Source: Dioscorea cayenensis subsp. rotundata (lineage: Eukaryota; Streptophyta; Magnoliopsida; Dioscoreales; Dioscoreaceae). Taken from it: 64,000 nucleotides of DNA. Within the stretch, counting starts at the first letter, position 1; each line of letters opens with the position of its first letter. The notes under the pieces were generated by a model. It saw only the letters and a program-made list of their open reading frames with translations, had not been told where the DNA came from and did no database searches. Below, piece after piece: positions 38,053 through 53,741 of the stretch. A program made the translations under genes and the position numbers. Location: the NCBI RefSeq assembly GCF_009730915.1, contig NC_052479.1, positions 1,178,001-1,242,000 of the forward strand. The letters run 5' to 3'.

Positions 38053-40209
38053 ATGATGATGATGATGATGCATCACCTTCCATCAATCCCCTCCTCCATC
38101 CTCCCATCCTCTTCCTCCTTCAAACCCCTCAATTCCTCCTCCTCTTCCTCCATTCCCATCACCACCAACAACAACAACAACAACATCACGGAATCCCAAC
38201 TCCTCTCTCTCCTCCGCCAAAACAAAACCGACGAAGCCTACTCCGCTTACCTCCGGTGCACTCACCTCCCCGGATCCATCCCTCTCAGTCGTCTCCTCGC
38301 CCAACTCTCCTACCAACCCTCCCCTTCCTCCCTCTCCCGTGCCCTCTCCATCGTTCGCCGCCTTCGCTCCTCCAACCAGCTCCACCGCCTTGACTCCAAC
38401 TCCCTCGGCCTCCTCGCCGTCGCCTCCTCCCGCTCCGGCAACCTCCGCTTCGCTCTTTCCCTCATCCACTTCATTCTCCGCTCCGGCTTTCTCCCCCACG
38501 TCAAAGCCTGGTCTGCCGTCGCCGCTCGCCTTGCCTCCTCCCCCGATGACGGCCCTTCCTCCGCCCTCCGCCTCTTTGATTCCATTCTCCACCGTCTCCG
38601 CTCTCTCCCTTCTCCCCTCTCCTCCGACTCCCTCCCCGACACTGCCGCCTTCAACGCCGCCCTCAACGCCGCCGCCAATCTCGGCGACATCCCTAAATTC
38701 CTCAACCTATTCGATGAAATGCCCCACTTTTCCGCCCGCCCTGACATCCTCACTCACAACATCCTCATCAAGCTTTGCGCCCGCGCTGAGCGCAGGGACC
38801 TTTTGCCCCTTGTGTTAATCCGCATCATTCGCTCAAAGCTCGTGCCTTGCATCACGACGCTGCACTCTCTTGTCGCCGCCTACGTCGGTCTCGGCGATCT
38901 CAACACCGCTGAGCTTCTTGTGCAGGCTATGCGCGATGGTCGGGCTGATATCCCGGCCATTCTCAGCTCCGCGAGTCATGCTCACAACCTGTTCGACGAA
39001 TTTCCCGGTGAAACTCACAGGCATCTTGAGAAGCTAGTGATGAATTTTGAGCACAAGGATGATGATGGTGATGATCCTCCATTGATGCCAAAGACTTACA
39101 AGCCGGATTCAAGGATCTACACTACATTGATGAAAGGATACATGAACAAGGGCCATGTCGACGATGTCGTTAGAATGATCACAGCAATGCAGCGTGAGAA
39201 TGATCCGGCCAGCCATCCTGACCATGTCACATATACAACTGTTATCTCAGCTCTTATGAAAGCCGGGGAGATGGATCGAGCACGGAAGGTGCTCGATGAA
39301 ATGTCGATAGCCGGAGTTCCTGCTAATCGTGTTACTTACAATGTGTTGCTTAAAGGATACTGCCAAAAACTTCAGCTCGACAAGGCGAAGGAGTTGGCGA
39401 AGGAGATGTTGGAGCGGAAGGGGTTAGAGCCGAATGTGGTTTCTTATAATATTTTGATCGATGGGTGCATTTTGTTGGATGATAGCGCCGGAGCGTTGGC
39501 TTATTTTAATGAAATGCGGGAGCGGGGGATTGCTCCGTCGAAAGTTAGCTACACGACGTTGATGAAGGCGTTTGCGTTGTCGGGCCAACCAAAGTTGGCT
39601 CATCAAGTGTTTGATGAAATGGCGAAGGATAAGAGAGTGAAAGTAGATAGAGTTGCATGGAACATGTTAGTCGAAGGATACTGCAGACTAGGATTGATAG
39701 AGGACGGTAAGAGAGTTGTCGAGAAGATGAAGGAGAGTGGATTGCAACCCGATGTGGCAACATATGGAAGCCTGGCCAACGGCATTGCATTGGCAAGAAA
39801 GCCCGGGGAGGCGTTGTTGTTATGGAATGAGGTGAAAGAACGGCGTGAAGGATCTCCGGCTTTAAAACCAGATGAAGGATTGCTTGATGCATTGGCTGAT
39901 GTTTGTGTAAGAGCGGCATTTTTCAAGAAGGCGTTGGAGATAGTAGCATGCATGGAGGAGTGTGGGATATTGCCGAATAGAGCAAAGTATAAGAGGATAT
40001 ATGTGGAGATGCATTCAAGGATGTTTACGAGTAAGCATGCATCGAGGGCGAGACAAGATAGGCGGGCTGAGCGGAAGAGGGCGGCCGAGGCGTTTAAGTT
40101 TTGGCTTGGGTTGCCGAATGAGTACTATGGGAGTGAATGGAGGCTTGAGCCATTGAATGGAGATGGAGCTGTGGATGAGTTCGAGTTCGGAGATTCATCA
40201 GAATCATAG
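38053..40209 (+). CDS. HCF152: Chloroplast pentatricopeptide repeat protein HCF152
   Basis: A single-exon gene of 718 residues. The Ser/Asn-rich N-terminus is a likely chloroplast transit peptide. P-type PPR repeats then run through the body, for example DSRIYTTLMKGYMNKGHVDD, HVTYTTVISALMKAGEMDRA, RVTYNVLLKGYC, NVVSYNILIDGC, KVSYTTLMKAFALSGQPKLA and WNMLVEGYCRLGLIEDGKRV. The C-terminal block AAEAFKFWLGLPNEYYGSEW and the upstream MHSRMFTSKHASRARQDRR match what I recall of Arabidopsis HCF152 (At3g09650). That protein binds plastid RNA and is needed for processing of the psbB-psbT-psbH-petB-petD transcripts. The start is the first of six consecutive ATG codons in a microsatellite. GC content falls steeply from the 5' to the 3' end. 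It converges on MCM8. Confidence 0.93.
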   Translation: MMMMMMHHLPSIPSSILPSSSSFKPLNSSSSSSIPITTNNNNNNITESQLLSLLRQNKTDEAYSAYLRCTHLPGSIPLSRLLAQLSYQPSPSSLSRALSIVRRLRSSNQLHRLDSNSLGLLAVASSRSGNLRFALSLIHFILRSGFLPHVKAWSAVAARLASSPDDGPSSALRLFDSILHRLRSLPSPLSSDSLPDTAAFNAALNAAANLGDIPKFLNLFDEMPHFSARPDILTHNILIKLCARAERRDLLPLVLIRIIRSKLVPCITTLHSLVAAYVGLGDLNTAELLVQAMRDGRADIPAILSSASHAHNLFDEFPGETHRHLEKLVMNFEHKDDDGDDPPLMPKTYKPDSRIYTTLMKGYMNKGHVDDVVRMITAMQRENDPASHPDHVTYTTVISALMKAGEMDRARKVLDEMSIAGVPANRVTYNVLLKGYCQKLQLDKAKELAKEMLERKGLEPNVVSYNILIDGCILLDDSAGALAYFNEMRERGIAPSKVSYTTLMKAFALSGQPKLAHQVFDEMAKDKRVKVDRVAWNMLVEGYCRLGLIEDGKRVVEKMKESGLQPDVATYGSLANGIALARKPGEALLLWNEVKERREGSPALKPDEGLLDALADVCVRAAFFKKALEIVACMEECGILPNRAKYKRIYVEMHSRMFTSKHASRARQDRRAERKRAAEAFKFWLGLPNEYYGSEWRLEPLNGDGAVDEFEFGDSSES

Positions 40210-40708
40210 GTTTGTTCTTCCTTGTTCCTCTTGTTCATTCAGTATTTGCACTTACAACAATTGACGCAATGTTGTGATTATTGTTTGTGTTGTCCTGTGT
40301 TATTTCCATCAAAAGAAAGGCTAGAATTTGTATAATTTGTTGTAATCTTAACTCTCTGATTATTCTTAACAAAAAAAAAAGAGAACATAGGGTTCAATTA
40401 CAGCTTCGAAAGTACTATGATATAAAGTAAAGAGTATGGATCAAAACCATCCATGAAAGATTCATGTATAAATCTGGAGAGTAAATACAACAATATATCT
40501 ATTGTCTTCTCAAAAGTATCAGCTGTTATATGTACAATGTTGGCTAGTGAGTATAATTCTTGCAGAAATGTCATTTCTGGTGCCGATTATTTTGCAATAT
40601 CTTTAGTCCTTTAAAAGTTAGGAATCATCTATCATCAGCTTGCAGCAAGATGACATACATTCATGAGGCTAAACAGATTAAAAATCATGAGGAGTTGGAT
40701 AAGGCATG
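40210..40708. other. Shared 3' region between convergent HCF152 and MCM8
   Basis: This 0.5-kb spacer holds the 3' ends of both genes. No coding frame or repeat of note is seen. Confidence 0.6.
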
Positions 40709-46415
<5,707 letters not shown>

Positions 46416-47083
46416 TTTGTTCTCCAGTTTTTCCGTTCGAAGTTTGGCCGTAAAAATGAAACTTTTTTTGGCAGAAATAACCCTAAATTTATAATTATTA
46501 CAAACGGTCCTTTATTTATAAAGAGCGATATAATGTTTATAAAGGGATGAAAATGCAAAATTTTTTGGAAGTGGAGAATAATTGGCAATATTATCTCGAA
46601 AAATATTTTTTTTAAAAAAAAAGAAGAATTCTTTTTAAATAAAAATTTTCTATTAAATTTTCTCATTATTATTATTTTTTAAATAATATGTGCTTTTTAA
46701 ATTTTTAGCATGGGAATATGTAACTAAGGTTTTTTTTTCTCTATATATCACACAAAATTCAGTTAATTTATGTGTCTATATTTTAATAAAAAATAAATAC
46801 CATATATATATATATATATATATTCCTACCCAGTACCCAATATACACTATTAAATTATATTAGTACGTATTAAATGATGAAAAAAATCTAGAAGTACTAA
46901 AAATTTTAATAGTAATTTTAATTAATATTTTTACATATACAACTTAAAAAAATTAAAAGAGTTTTATTCATTACATCTAAATAAAATTAATATATTTTTA
47001 TAATATATATGATGTAGAGGGATATATACACAAATAAAACAAATTTCAAATAATACACACGTTATATAAATATATATTTCAAA
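46416..47083. other. MCM8 upstream region
   Basis: AT-rich, with an (AT)n tract at about 46805-46822. No TATA box stands out among the many AT runs, and no gene is seen before the MULE begins. Confidence 0.5.
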
Positions 47084-47349
47084 GGGAAAATTACTGTTCA
47101 CCCCTCGTAATTTTCAAAACTTCCCAAAAACCCCCTCCAACTTTTTGACACCCGGACGACTCTGTTATATTTTTACATTCCTTTTTAACCCCTCACGGTA
47201 AGTTGAAGTGGGTCCACGATATGAAATTCCTTTTTTTGCCCTCGAAAGGTGGGAAAAAAATGGCGCCCAATCATAACTTTCTTTTATGCATAGTTTTTTT
47301 CAATGCCTCCCCTTTGCTTTTTCTCAAACAAAGTTTTAGAAGGCTCATA

Positions 47350-47415
47350 TCTTGTTCTTCTTGTTCTTGTTCTTGTTCTTGTTCTTCTTCTTCTTCTTCT
47401 TCTTCTTTTTCTTCT
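47350..47415. repeat. (TTCTTG)n/(TTC)n microsatellite
   Basis: A run of CTTGTT and TTC units inside MULE copy 2 gives serine/cysteine-rich artefact frames. Confidence 0.8.
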
Positions 47416-47559
47416 TCTCATTTGGTGTATTCAATTTTAGCTCTTCCGATTAAATTATGGAGAGTTTTTGTGCTATTCATAGATACAACGGGGAGGGGAC
47501 GAGTGCTAATGTTCACTGCACGACTTCTTGGGAATCGATGTTAGATGAAAATATGTGAG

Positions 47560-48420
47560 CGATGGGGGCTCGATATTTCCGTGTCGAGGGTGAAGTTTAT
47601 CACACCCGATGGACATAAAAGCAGTATGTCTCATATAAAACGAGGTTGACTTCCAGCGCATGTGTCACGTGCACTCCATCTTCAAATGTTACGTTGTTGA
47701 TCTTGTTGTTGAGACAGATGATGTGGCATCGTATCCTACTGAAAACGAGTTCTTCTCGTTTATGTTTATATAGTTGTAGAAGTTAATTATTGTTTATTAT
47801 CCCTGTCACTGTTTACATTTATCAAGTTTCCATTAACTTATTAACTTATTATTTAACTTTTTGTTTTAACGTTTAAGATTTATGTTTATCGTTTAAATAT
47901 TTTTGTGTCTCTGTTTAAATATTGATCGTGTTCGTTTAAACTAAAGTGTTGGCGTAAATTCGGAATCCGGGCAGCTTCGTTCCACATCATGGTGAGCCCG
48001 AGGGTGTGGCATGCCTTCCTTCCTCATCCGATCAAGTCGAAGTGTTGTCGTTGGATATTGACAATGTTTTTGAAGGCGTTGAACATTTCGAGACGCACTT
48101 AGGAATTTTTGCAATCAAAAAGGAATTTTGACTTCAAATTCTGAAGAACGAGAAACACCGAGTGATCGTGGAAGGAAGCTTCGACTTCAAAAAATGGCGT
48201 ATAAGGAAGCTATATTCCCCATACTCGGGACAAACGACAGTCGATGGATGAAAAATCGCGAATCTGCGTTTATGCGACCGCCTGTGACGAAGGCAACCCG
48301 GGTGTCCTAGAGCGATAGAGGATCGAGTCGTAGCGTCCCGAGGTCCGCAAGTTGCGTTGTAGCCATTGCACGCGTTTCGAGTCACAATCGCGGATCGTGG
48401 AATGAATCATGTCACGACTA
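47560..48420 (+). pseudogene. N-terminal remnant of a MULE (MURA-like) transposase
   Basis: One frame reads VSRVKFITPDGHKSSMSHIK. A one-base shift then continues DFQRMCHVHSIFKCYVVDLV and ETDDVASYPTENEFF. After a GTTTAA-rich spacer, a second block reads VFEGVEHFETHLGIFAIKKE, then a stop, then LQILKNE. A 'K-F-x-T-P-D-G ... DF-x-RM' start followed by an F-x-x-x-x-x-F ... A-I-K-K-x-F ... LKN block is the usual beginning of plant MULE transposases. The DDE catalytic region and the zinc knuckle that should follow are missing before the opposite-strand gene begins. With stops and shifts it cannot encode a working protein. Confidence 0.5.
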
Positions 48421-49289
48421 GGCATTGTGTATATACTTCTTATTATTGTTTAAATATTGAACTTTATATTTAAATATATCTCTTATGTTTTAAATATTTT
48501 ATTCTCTGTTTAACTCGTTATTTTTTTATCGTTTAAAAATAAATTTGTATCCGCTTAAAAATGTACTAACGGGATGGTGCTAGCGGTTCCCCCAGCTGAC
48601 TAATACACGCTCGGTTCCCCAAGCGTTTCCACTCCCGTCGCACATAAAAAAATCGGAACATTACATTACACTCTATAAGAGATTATTAAGTAATAAGGAT
48701 ATTTTAAACGTAAAAATATTAAGTATATTTTTTTGTTGTAATTACATTGATATTATTAAATAATAAGGATATTTTTAAGCAGAAAATATTAAATTTAAAC
48801 AGAGAAACCTAAACTTAAACAGAGAAAATGAAAAGTTAAAGGGCAAAAAGTTATCATTATACGCTTAAAATGAATGTTGATATTAGCCGATAATGAAAAT
48901 GAAAAATGAAACAGAACCCTACCCGATAATGTACCTCATGGGACTACAATATCATCCAACAAGAACGTAACCTCAAAAGCGAAAGCATGAATGAATTTAA
49001 TTGAATTTAGATACATGTACATTTACATCGACAAAAATTTGTCATGTTCTTCCGAAAAAAATGAATTGAATTTAAACCGGTTTACATTTGAAAACTATTA
49101 CACCTATACAATGACTATGACCCCGCTATGCGTACACTCCTCCGGTTCGCTTTTACACGAGAAAAGCGGAGTTTAAACAATTACATTGATATTTACACAA
49201 TGAACTATATACTTAAACACCGAAAGTGTATGTTAAACAATGAATCTGGATTATTAAAGAAAGAATCGTGTATACAAATATAGAAAGAA

Positions 49290-52200
49290 TGACTAATAAC
49301 CCGCTTGCGAAGACTCCTCCTGGGTCGTGATGCCGTGCGCCTCCCTCCCTAAGTATGCGGGAAACATACCTTAATCGCAGATAAGGGACGTCAGTCTGCG
49401 GTACCCGTAGCTTCTCACCGGGTGAGTAATCGCTCGATAAACCGCATGACATAGACGCTGCGATCGACACTTCCTTTTTTTCGTCGTGGGGCTTCGAGTG
49501 TCGTGAACAAGCGGGTACTTTCATGGTCGCCGACTCGCCCAACTCCATGTCGATACGGATGTCGAATAGGTTCCACTGCCGAGATATACAAGTTCATATT
49601 AGAATGCCGATTATTTACCGAATACTATTACACAAACACAAATTATTAAAGCACTTACCATTTCTAGCTGCGTTTTTTTATCGTATTCTTCGCTTTGGCA
49701 TGAAGAATAATGCACGTATTCTTGTTTTTTTCATTGTCGAGGGACGACGACATGGAAGTGGCCACTCATAATTATCGGGAGGATGACGATGTCCACTTCA
49801 TGCAAGTTGCGCGCGGCATCTCCAATCATAGCCATCGTGGATTCATGTGCGTCGTCGCCCTGCTTTGACATGAACAAGGCCAGTGGCAGTGTGATGGAGC
49901 GCGCCTCTTATAACGATATGGCACTACGCTCATCGTCTTTTGCAAGATACATACGAATCGCGTCCATCACATCGCTCGTGACCATCTCCTTCCCCTCGAG
50001 CGGTCGAATAGATTGGCCCGTGTGGTGCTGACAGAGTCATTCTTCCACACGATCGGTCTGTGGTTGAACGGAACAAAGACATGTAAACAATGTTGTAAGT
50101 ATAAAAATTAAACGTTAAAGTATAAACTTTTAAATTCTATATTGAATGTTTAAACGAGTAATCAGTAATATTTAAAAGGGTATCACTTATAAGTTAAATG
50201 TTATACTCAGAATTTTTAAACGTTAACGCTCCTACTTAAATGGTAACTAAAAGCAGTTTAAACAATATCATAAAAACTTCAAACTTACTTGTCCATAGGG
50301 GCGGTTGAGGAAGATCCTTATCAACTCCTCGCTCATACTTATTGAGGCGCGATTAGCAACGTATTTTTTTTCTTCGAATGAAGACTTTCCCGAAGTTCTT
50401 CTACTTTTTTTATCGGGCTTCCTTTAATGGGGGGCACGACGCAGCAGATCAACGGGAGACACTTCTTTACATGCTTCTTGTTCTTGTGGGATTGTGTCCG
50501 CCGATGCGGCAGCGGTCGACCGTTGGTTCCACCGTGAATTCCACTTCGTTGAGGATAGACTCAACGACCTTCTCAACCGTGAGTTCCACGGCAGCTAGAG
50601 ATCAATGGGAGACACAACGTTGTCTGGTTGTTCTTCTTCATGGATTGTGTCCATCTTTGATGCCGCGATCGTCACGCCACGGCTCCACCAGATGCATGAT
50701 GTCGTCAACAACGAGTCGACGATCTTTTTTCCACCGCAGGCAAACTCGGCGCCATCTTCAATCTCCTCCACCGTGATGGGCATGTCATCAACGTTAACAA
50801 CATCACCGCCGATGGTTCTCACTGCCGATGGTGTCGCTATTATTTCATCGTCACCGCAAGACGGGTGGAGACGGAGGCATTATTGTTTTCCTCTTTTTGC
50901 AAGCTTCTTCGAATGAGGCCGTCTTTGAAGGGCCACCCCGATGATGTCCTCGCTGTCGAACTCCGACGGCGTATCCGTCCCGGGTGCTTCATTTGTTTCG
51001 AAGGGAAAGGCGCGATCGATCAGTGATCGCGACCGCCTTCCAATGCCTCCACCCGAGCGACATGCCGAGGGAACCTCGGTCATCAAAAATCGGGCAAGCC
51101 TCGCGATGAGAGTTGCGAGTGACATCCTCGCCTAGTGCCTGCAGGGAGCCGCCACGTTCGGGGGCCGACACGGTCGGGGGAAGCCACGGTCGGGCGGGGT
51201 GGGGGAGGGCTTCTCGGCCTCGACGAATGCGCTTTTGACACGAAGCGGGAGAGCAGGCGTCCAGGGCAGCAAGGAAGAGGTCGCCTCTCATCTTGCCTTT
51301 GAGCAAGCGGTTCCGGGAGCAATAGCATCCGACCGACGGTCAGTCTGAACAAATACTTCTTCATCGAAAGATTCACGGAACCACTTTCGAGAAACTAACA
51401 TGTGTAAAAGCAAACAATCTTAGCGTAAATTATTTAGTTTAAACAATTAAAACTATATTTACATATGTAACTCGTGATATTTAAACGTTATAACCTATTG
51501 TGTTAAACAAGAAACAAACAAATTAAACATTAAACTAAAAAGTTTAAACGGTAGTTGAACAAAGTTAAACGGTAAGTTATAATGTTAAACGATAGATGAA
51601 TAAAGTTAAACGGTAAATGATATGGTTAAACGTTAACGCTCTACGCTAAAACAAAAATATTTTTTTGAATTATTACCTCTTTTCCTTCGAGAGATGACAA
51701 ACTCGTCTCTATCGTCAGCTGCTTCCGGTAAGTATTTTCACCGTAGCACAAAGATCCTTGGGATCTTGCAAAAACGGACTTTCTTTCCGGCTCCGGCTCA
51801 CTTGTAAAAACCGGATGTTAAGCGCCACTGCGAACCCTTAACATACCCGGTGTTGGTCTTCTTCCCGCAGCATCTAGATTGCACTCGGGTAGCGGCTTGT
51901 GGTATGTCCTCCATAAGCCACTCATGCGTCGCTTGCGCCCATGCGTAGCGCCCCATTCCGTGTAGATCATCGACATAATCAACGATCCGCTAGGAACCGA
52001 GCGGGGAGGTATTTGGGAAGAGGATTGTACCCAGGAGGTACACCATCAGTAGTTTGGCAAAATTCTCCTCTTCTCCCCTCTGTCCAACGAGTTGCTGAAG
52101 AGTGCTCCTGATGGAGTCTCTGTGCTCTCGTGACGTCTTCGATAAATACCTCTCTCGAAAGTCGACCGTGTTTTCTTCTTCGAAACACGATCGCCTCCCC

Positions 52201-52475
52201 ATCGCAACGCAGCCAAGAACGATTGCCACATCTTCGAGCCCTCGAAAGTCGCATGCTTTCCCCGATCCCGAATTTATTAGCGCGGTTATCGTATCTCCGC
52301 AAGAGAGTCAAGAAGGGCCCGCTCTTGGTATACGACTCCAACTCAAGAATGCTCGTGAACGGTGTCCTTCGGATGATCTCCCGATGTCGAGGGATCATGT
52401 GAACTTTCAATTCGACCCACGGTCTCCACTCACGGTGTCAAGTAGCATCGCCCATTAACTAGATTGACCGCCATA
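49290..52475 (-). pseudogene. DUF1985 - linker - Ulp1 (C48 peptidase) gene remnant carried by the MULE
   Basis: Read on the minus strand from an ATG at 52475. The DUF1985 part (about 52410-51750) reads MAIVLGCVAMGRR, FAKLLMVYLLGTILFPNTS, RIVDYVDDL and YAWAQATHEWLMEDI. A polar, acidic linker follows (51.35-50.4 kb; for example VDDMPITVEEIEDGAE). The Ulp1 domain (about 49.99-49.30 kb) reads EGKEMVTSDVMDAIRMYL, VDIVILPIIMSGHFHVVV, YVHYSSC, KKGSVDRSVYVMRFIERLL and LRLRYVSRIL. The second His of GHFHVVV, or the first, would be the catalytic histidine. The GSVDCG cysteine has become arginine (codon at 49462-49460). In-frame stops (about 49895 and 49740) and shifts show it is dead. Ulp1 proteases cleave SUMO-type modifiers. 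What the MULE-borne versions do is not settled. Confidence 0.7.
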
Positions 52476-53462
52476 ATCACAAGCTCGCGACAATAATAGC
52501 ACATTGTTAAGCGGAAATGTAATTTGTTAAACGGTAAACACTCGGCTCTTAAACACCGATATTATTTTTTTAAGCAGATGACGTATACTATTAAACGTAG
52601 ATACAAATAATTAAACGGAGACGTAACTAACTTAAACGGTAAAAGCTCATTGTTTAAACGGAGACCTCATTTTTTTACAATCGCAACCATATCAACTGAA
52701 AGGGTAAACGTAGATTATAAACATTACACAAAGCACAACAATCGGAAAACCATTTCGATCGTGTACATAGACGAAAATGTAAAACAAAACAAAAACCCTA
52801 GCCGAGACATCTCCCTCGCAGACTAACAAAACCCCGACCCGATTAATCCCCTCGAAAGCTTCAATGTCTTCCAACAAAAAACAAAATCACAAACCAAAAC
52901 CGAAAAAAATGTCTCTTCGTAATGTAATAGTTAACAAAAAAACCATAATGAATACCTTAGACTCGCAGTGACGAAATGCCGAATACTTGCACGGGACTTC
53001 TTCTTCGAGACGCCGGTGGAAAGGGAAGAGTGCCGGTGGGAAGAGAAGAGCTGGAGACGCGAGTTGAGCTGAGTCGCGAGTTGAGAGAAGACAAGCAATT
53101 TGTAATGCCTAAGAAAAACCCACCCACTTCCTCTCACACCGCCGAAATGGGTGCAGCCACGACTTCCCGTACAAGGGCATTTTCGTCCATAAAATTTTTA
53201 AATACACTCCGCTTTAATGCCGTTACATGTACTTTTGGGGGTTTCAAAAATCATGGAGTTGAAAAGGAAGGGGTTTTTTTGGGTATTCCAAAACTATGGG
53301 GGTTTGTTTTGGCAATTTTAGCAAAGTTGTAGGGTTTTTTTGGCAATTTCCACTTAAATATATATATATATATATGGGTTTTTGAGATAAGATAGATAAG
53401 CTAAGTCATGAGTTAATCCCTCAACGCACTTTGTACCCTCATTCTATTTGAATTGAGATTTA

Positions 53463-53738
53463 GGCCTTGTTTGGATTGTCTTATCAAAAAAGTGCTTTTT
53501 TTTTAATTTAATATAAGTGCTTCTGAAAAAAAGTGCTTCTCCCGAGTAAGTTAAGCACTTTTTGTATTTTCTGTTTGGATTAACTTTTACTAGCTTTTGA
53601 AAAAAAACTGTTTTTAGCGTTTTTTACACCTTTTACTTTTTCAAAAAAGTCAATACAAACAATATTTTTGGAACCCAGAAGTGTTTAACCTATAAAAAAA
53701 CACTTTTTGGTTTTCTAAAAACCAATCCAAACAAGGCC
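53463..53738. mobile_element. Tourist/Harbinger-type MITE (276 bp)
   Basis: The terminal inverted repeat GGCCTTGTTTGGATTG begins the element at 53463 and its exact complement ends it at 53738. The flanking 3 bp are TTA on both sides (53460-53462 and 53739-53741), the target duplication of PIF/Harbinger-type elements. It has no coding capacity. The interior is rich in AAAAAGTGCTT-like words and can partly fold back. Confidence 0.85.
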
Positions 53739-53741
53739 TTA

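Larger units (their letters stand above)
47084..53353. mobile_element. Mutator-like element (MULE), copy 2, degraded, with DUF1985-Ulp1 and partial transposase
   Basis: The right end AATTTCCAC (53353) is the inverse of copy 1's left end. The left end begins GGGAAAATTACTGTTCACCC at 47084. The two terminal stretches of about 60-100 bp are similar, CCC/AAAAACCCC-rich inverted repeats. Inside, a + strand block (47.56-48.42 kb) resembles the N-terminus of MULE transposases, and a minus-strand gene remnant (52.48-49.29 kb) carries DUF1985 and Ulp1 parts. The catalytic core of the transposase was not found, so the copy is probably non-autonomous. Both boundaries abut (AT)n sequence, so a target duplication cannot be called with confidence; an AAATATATAT-like match is possible. 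GTTTAA-rich spacers separate the coding blocks. Confidence 0.72.

Noticed and set aside
38083-38818. GC-rich open frames opposite or out of frame with HCF152
   Set aside because: They overlap a clearly homologous PPR gene and consist of low-complexity Gly/Glu or Pro/Ser sequence from its GC-rich codons.
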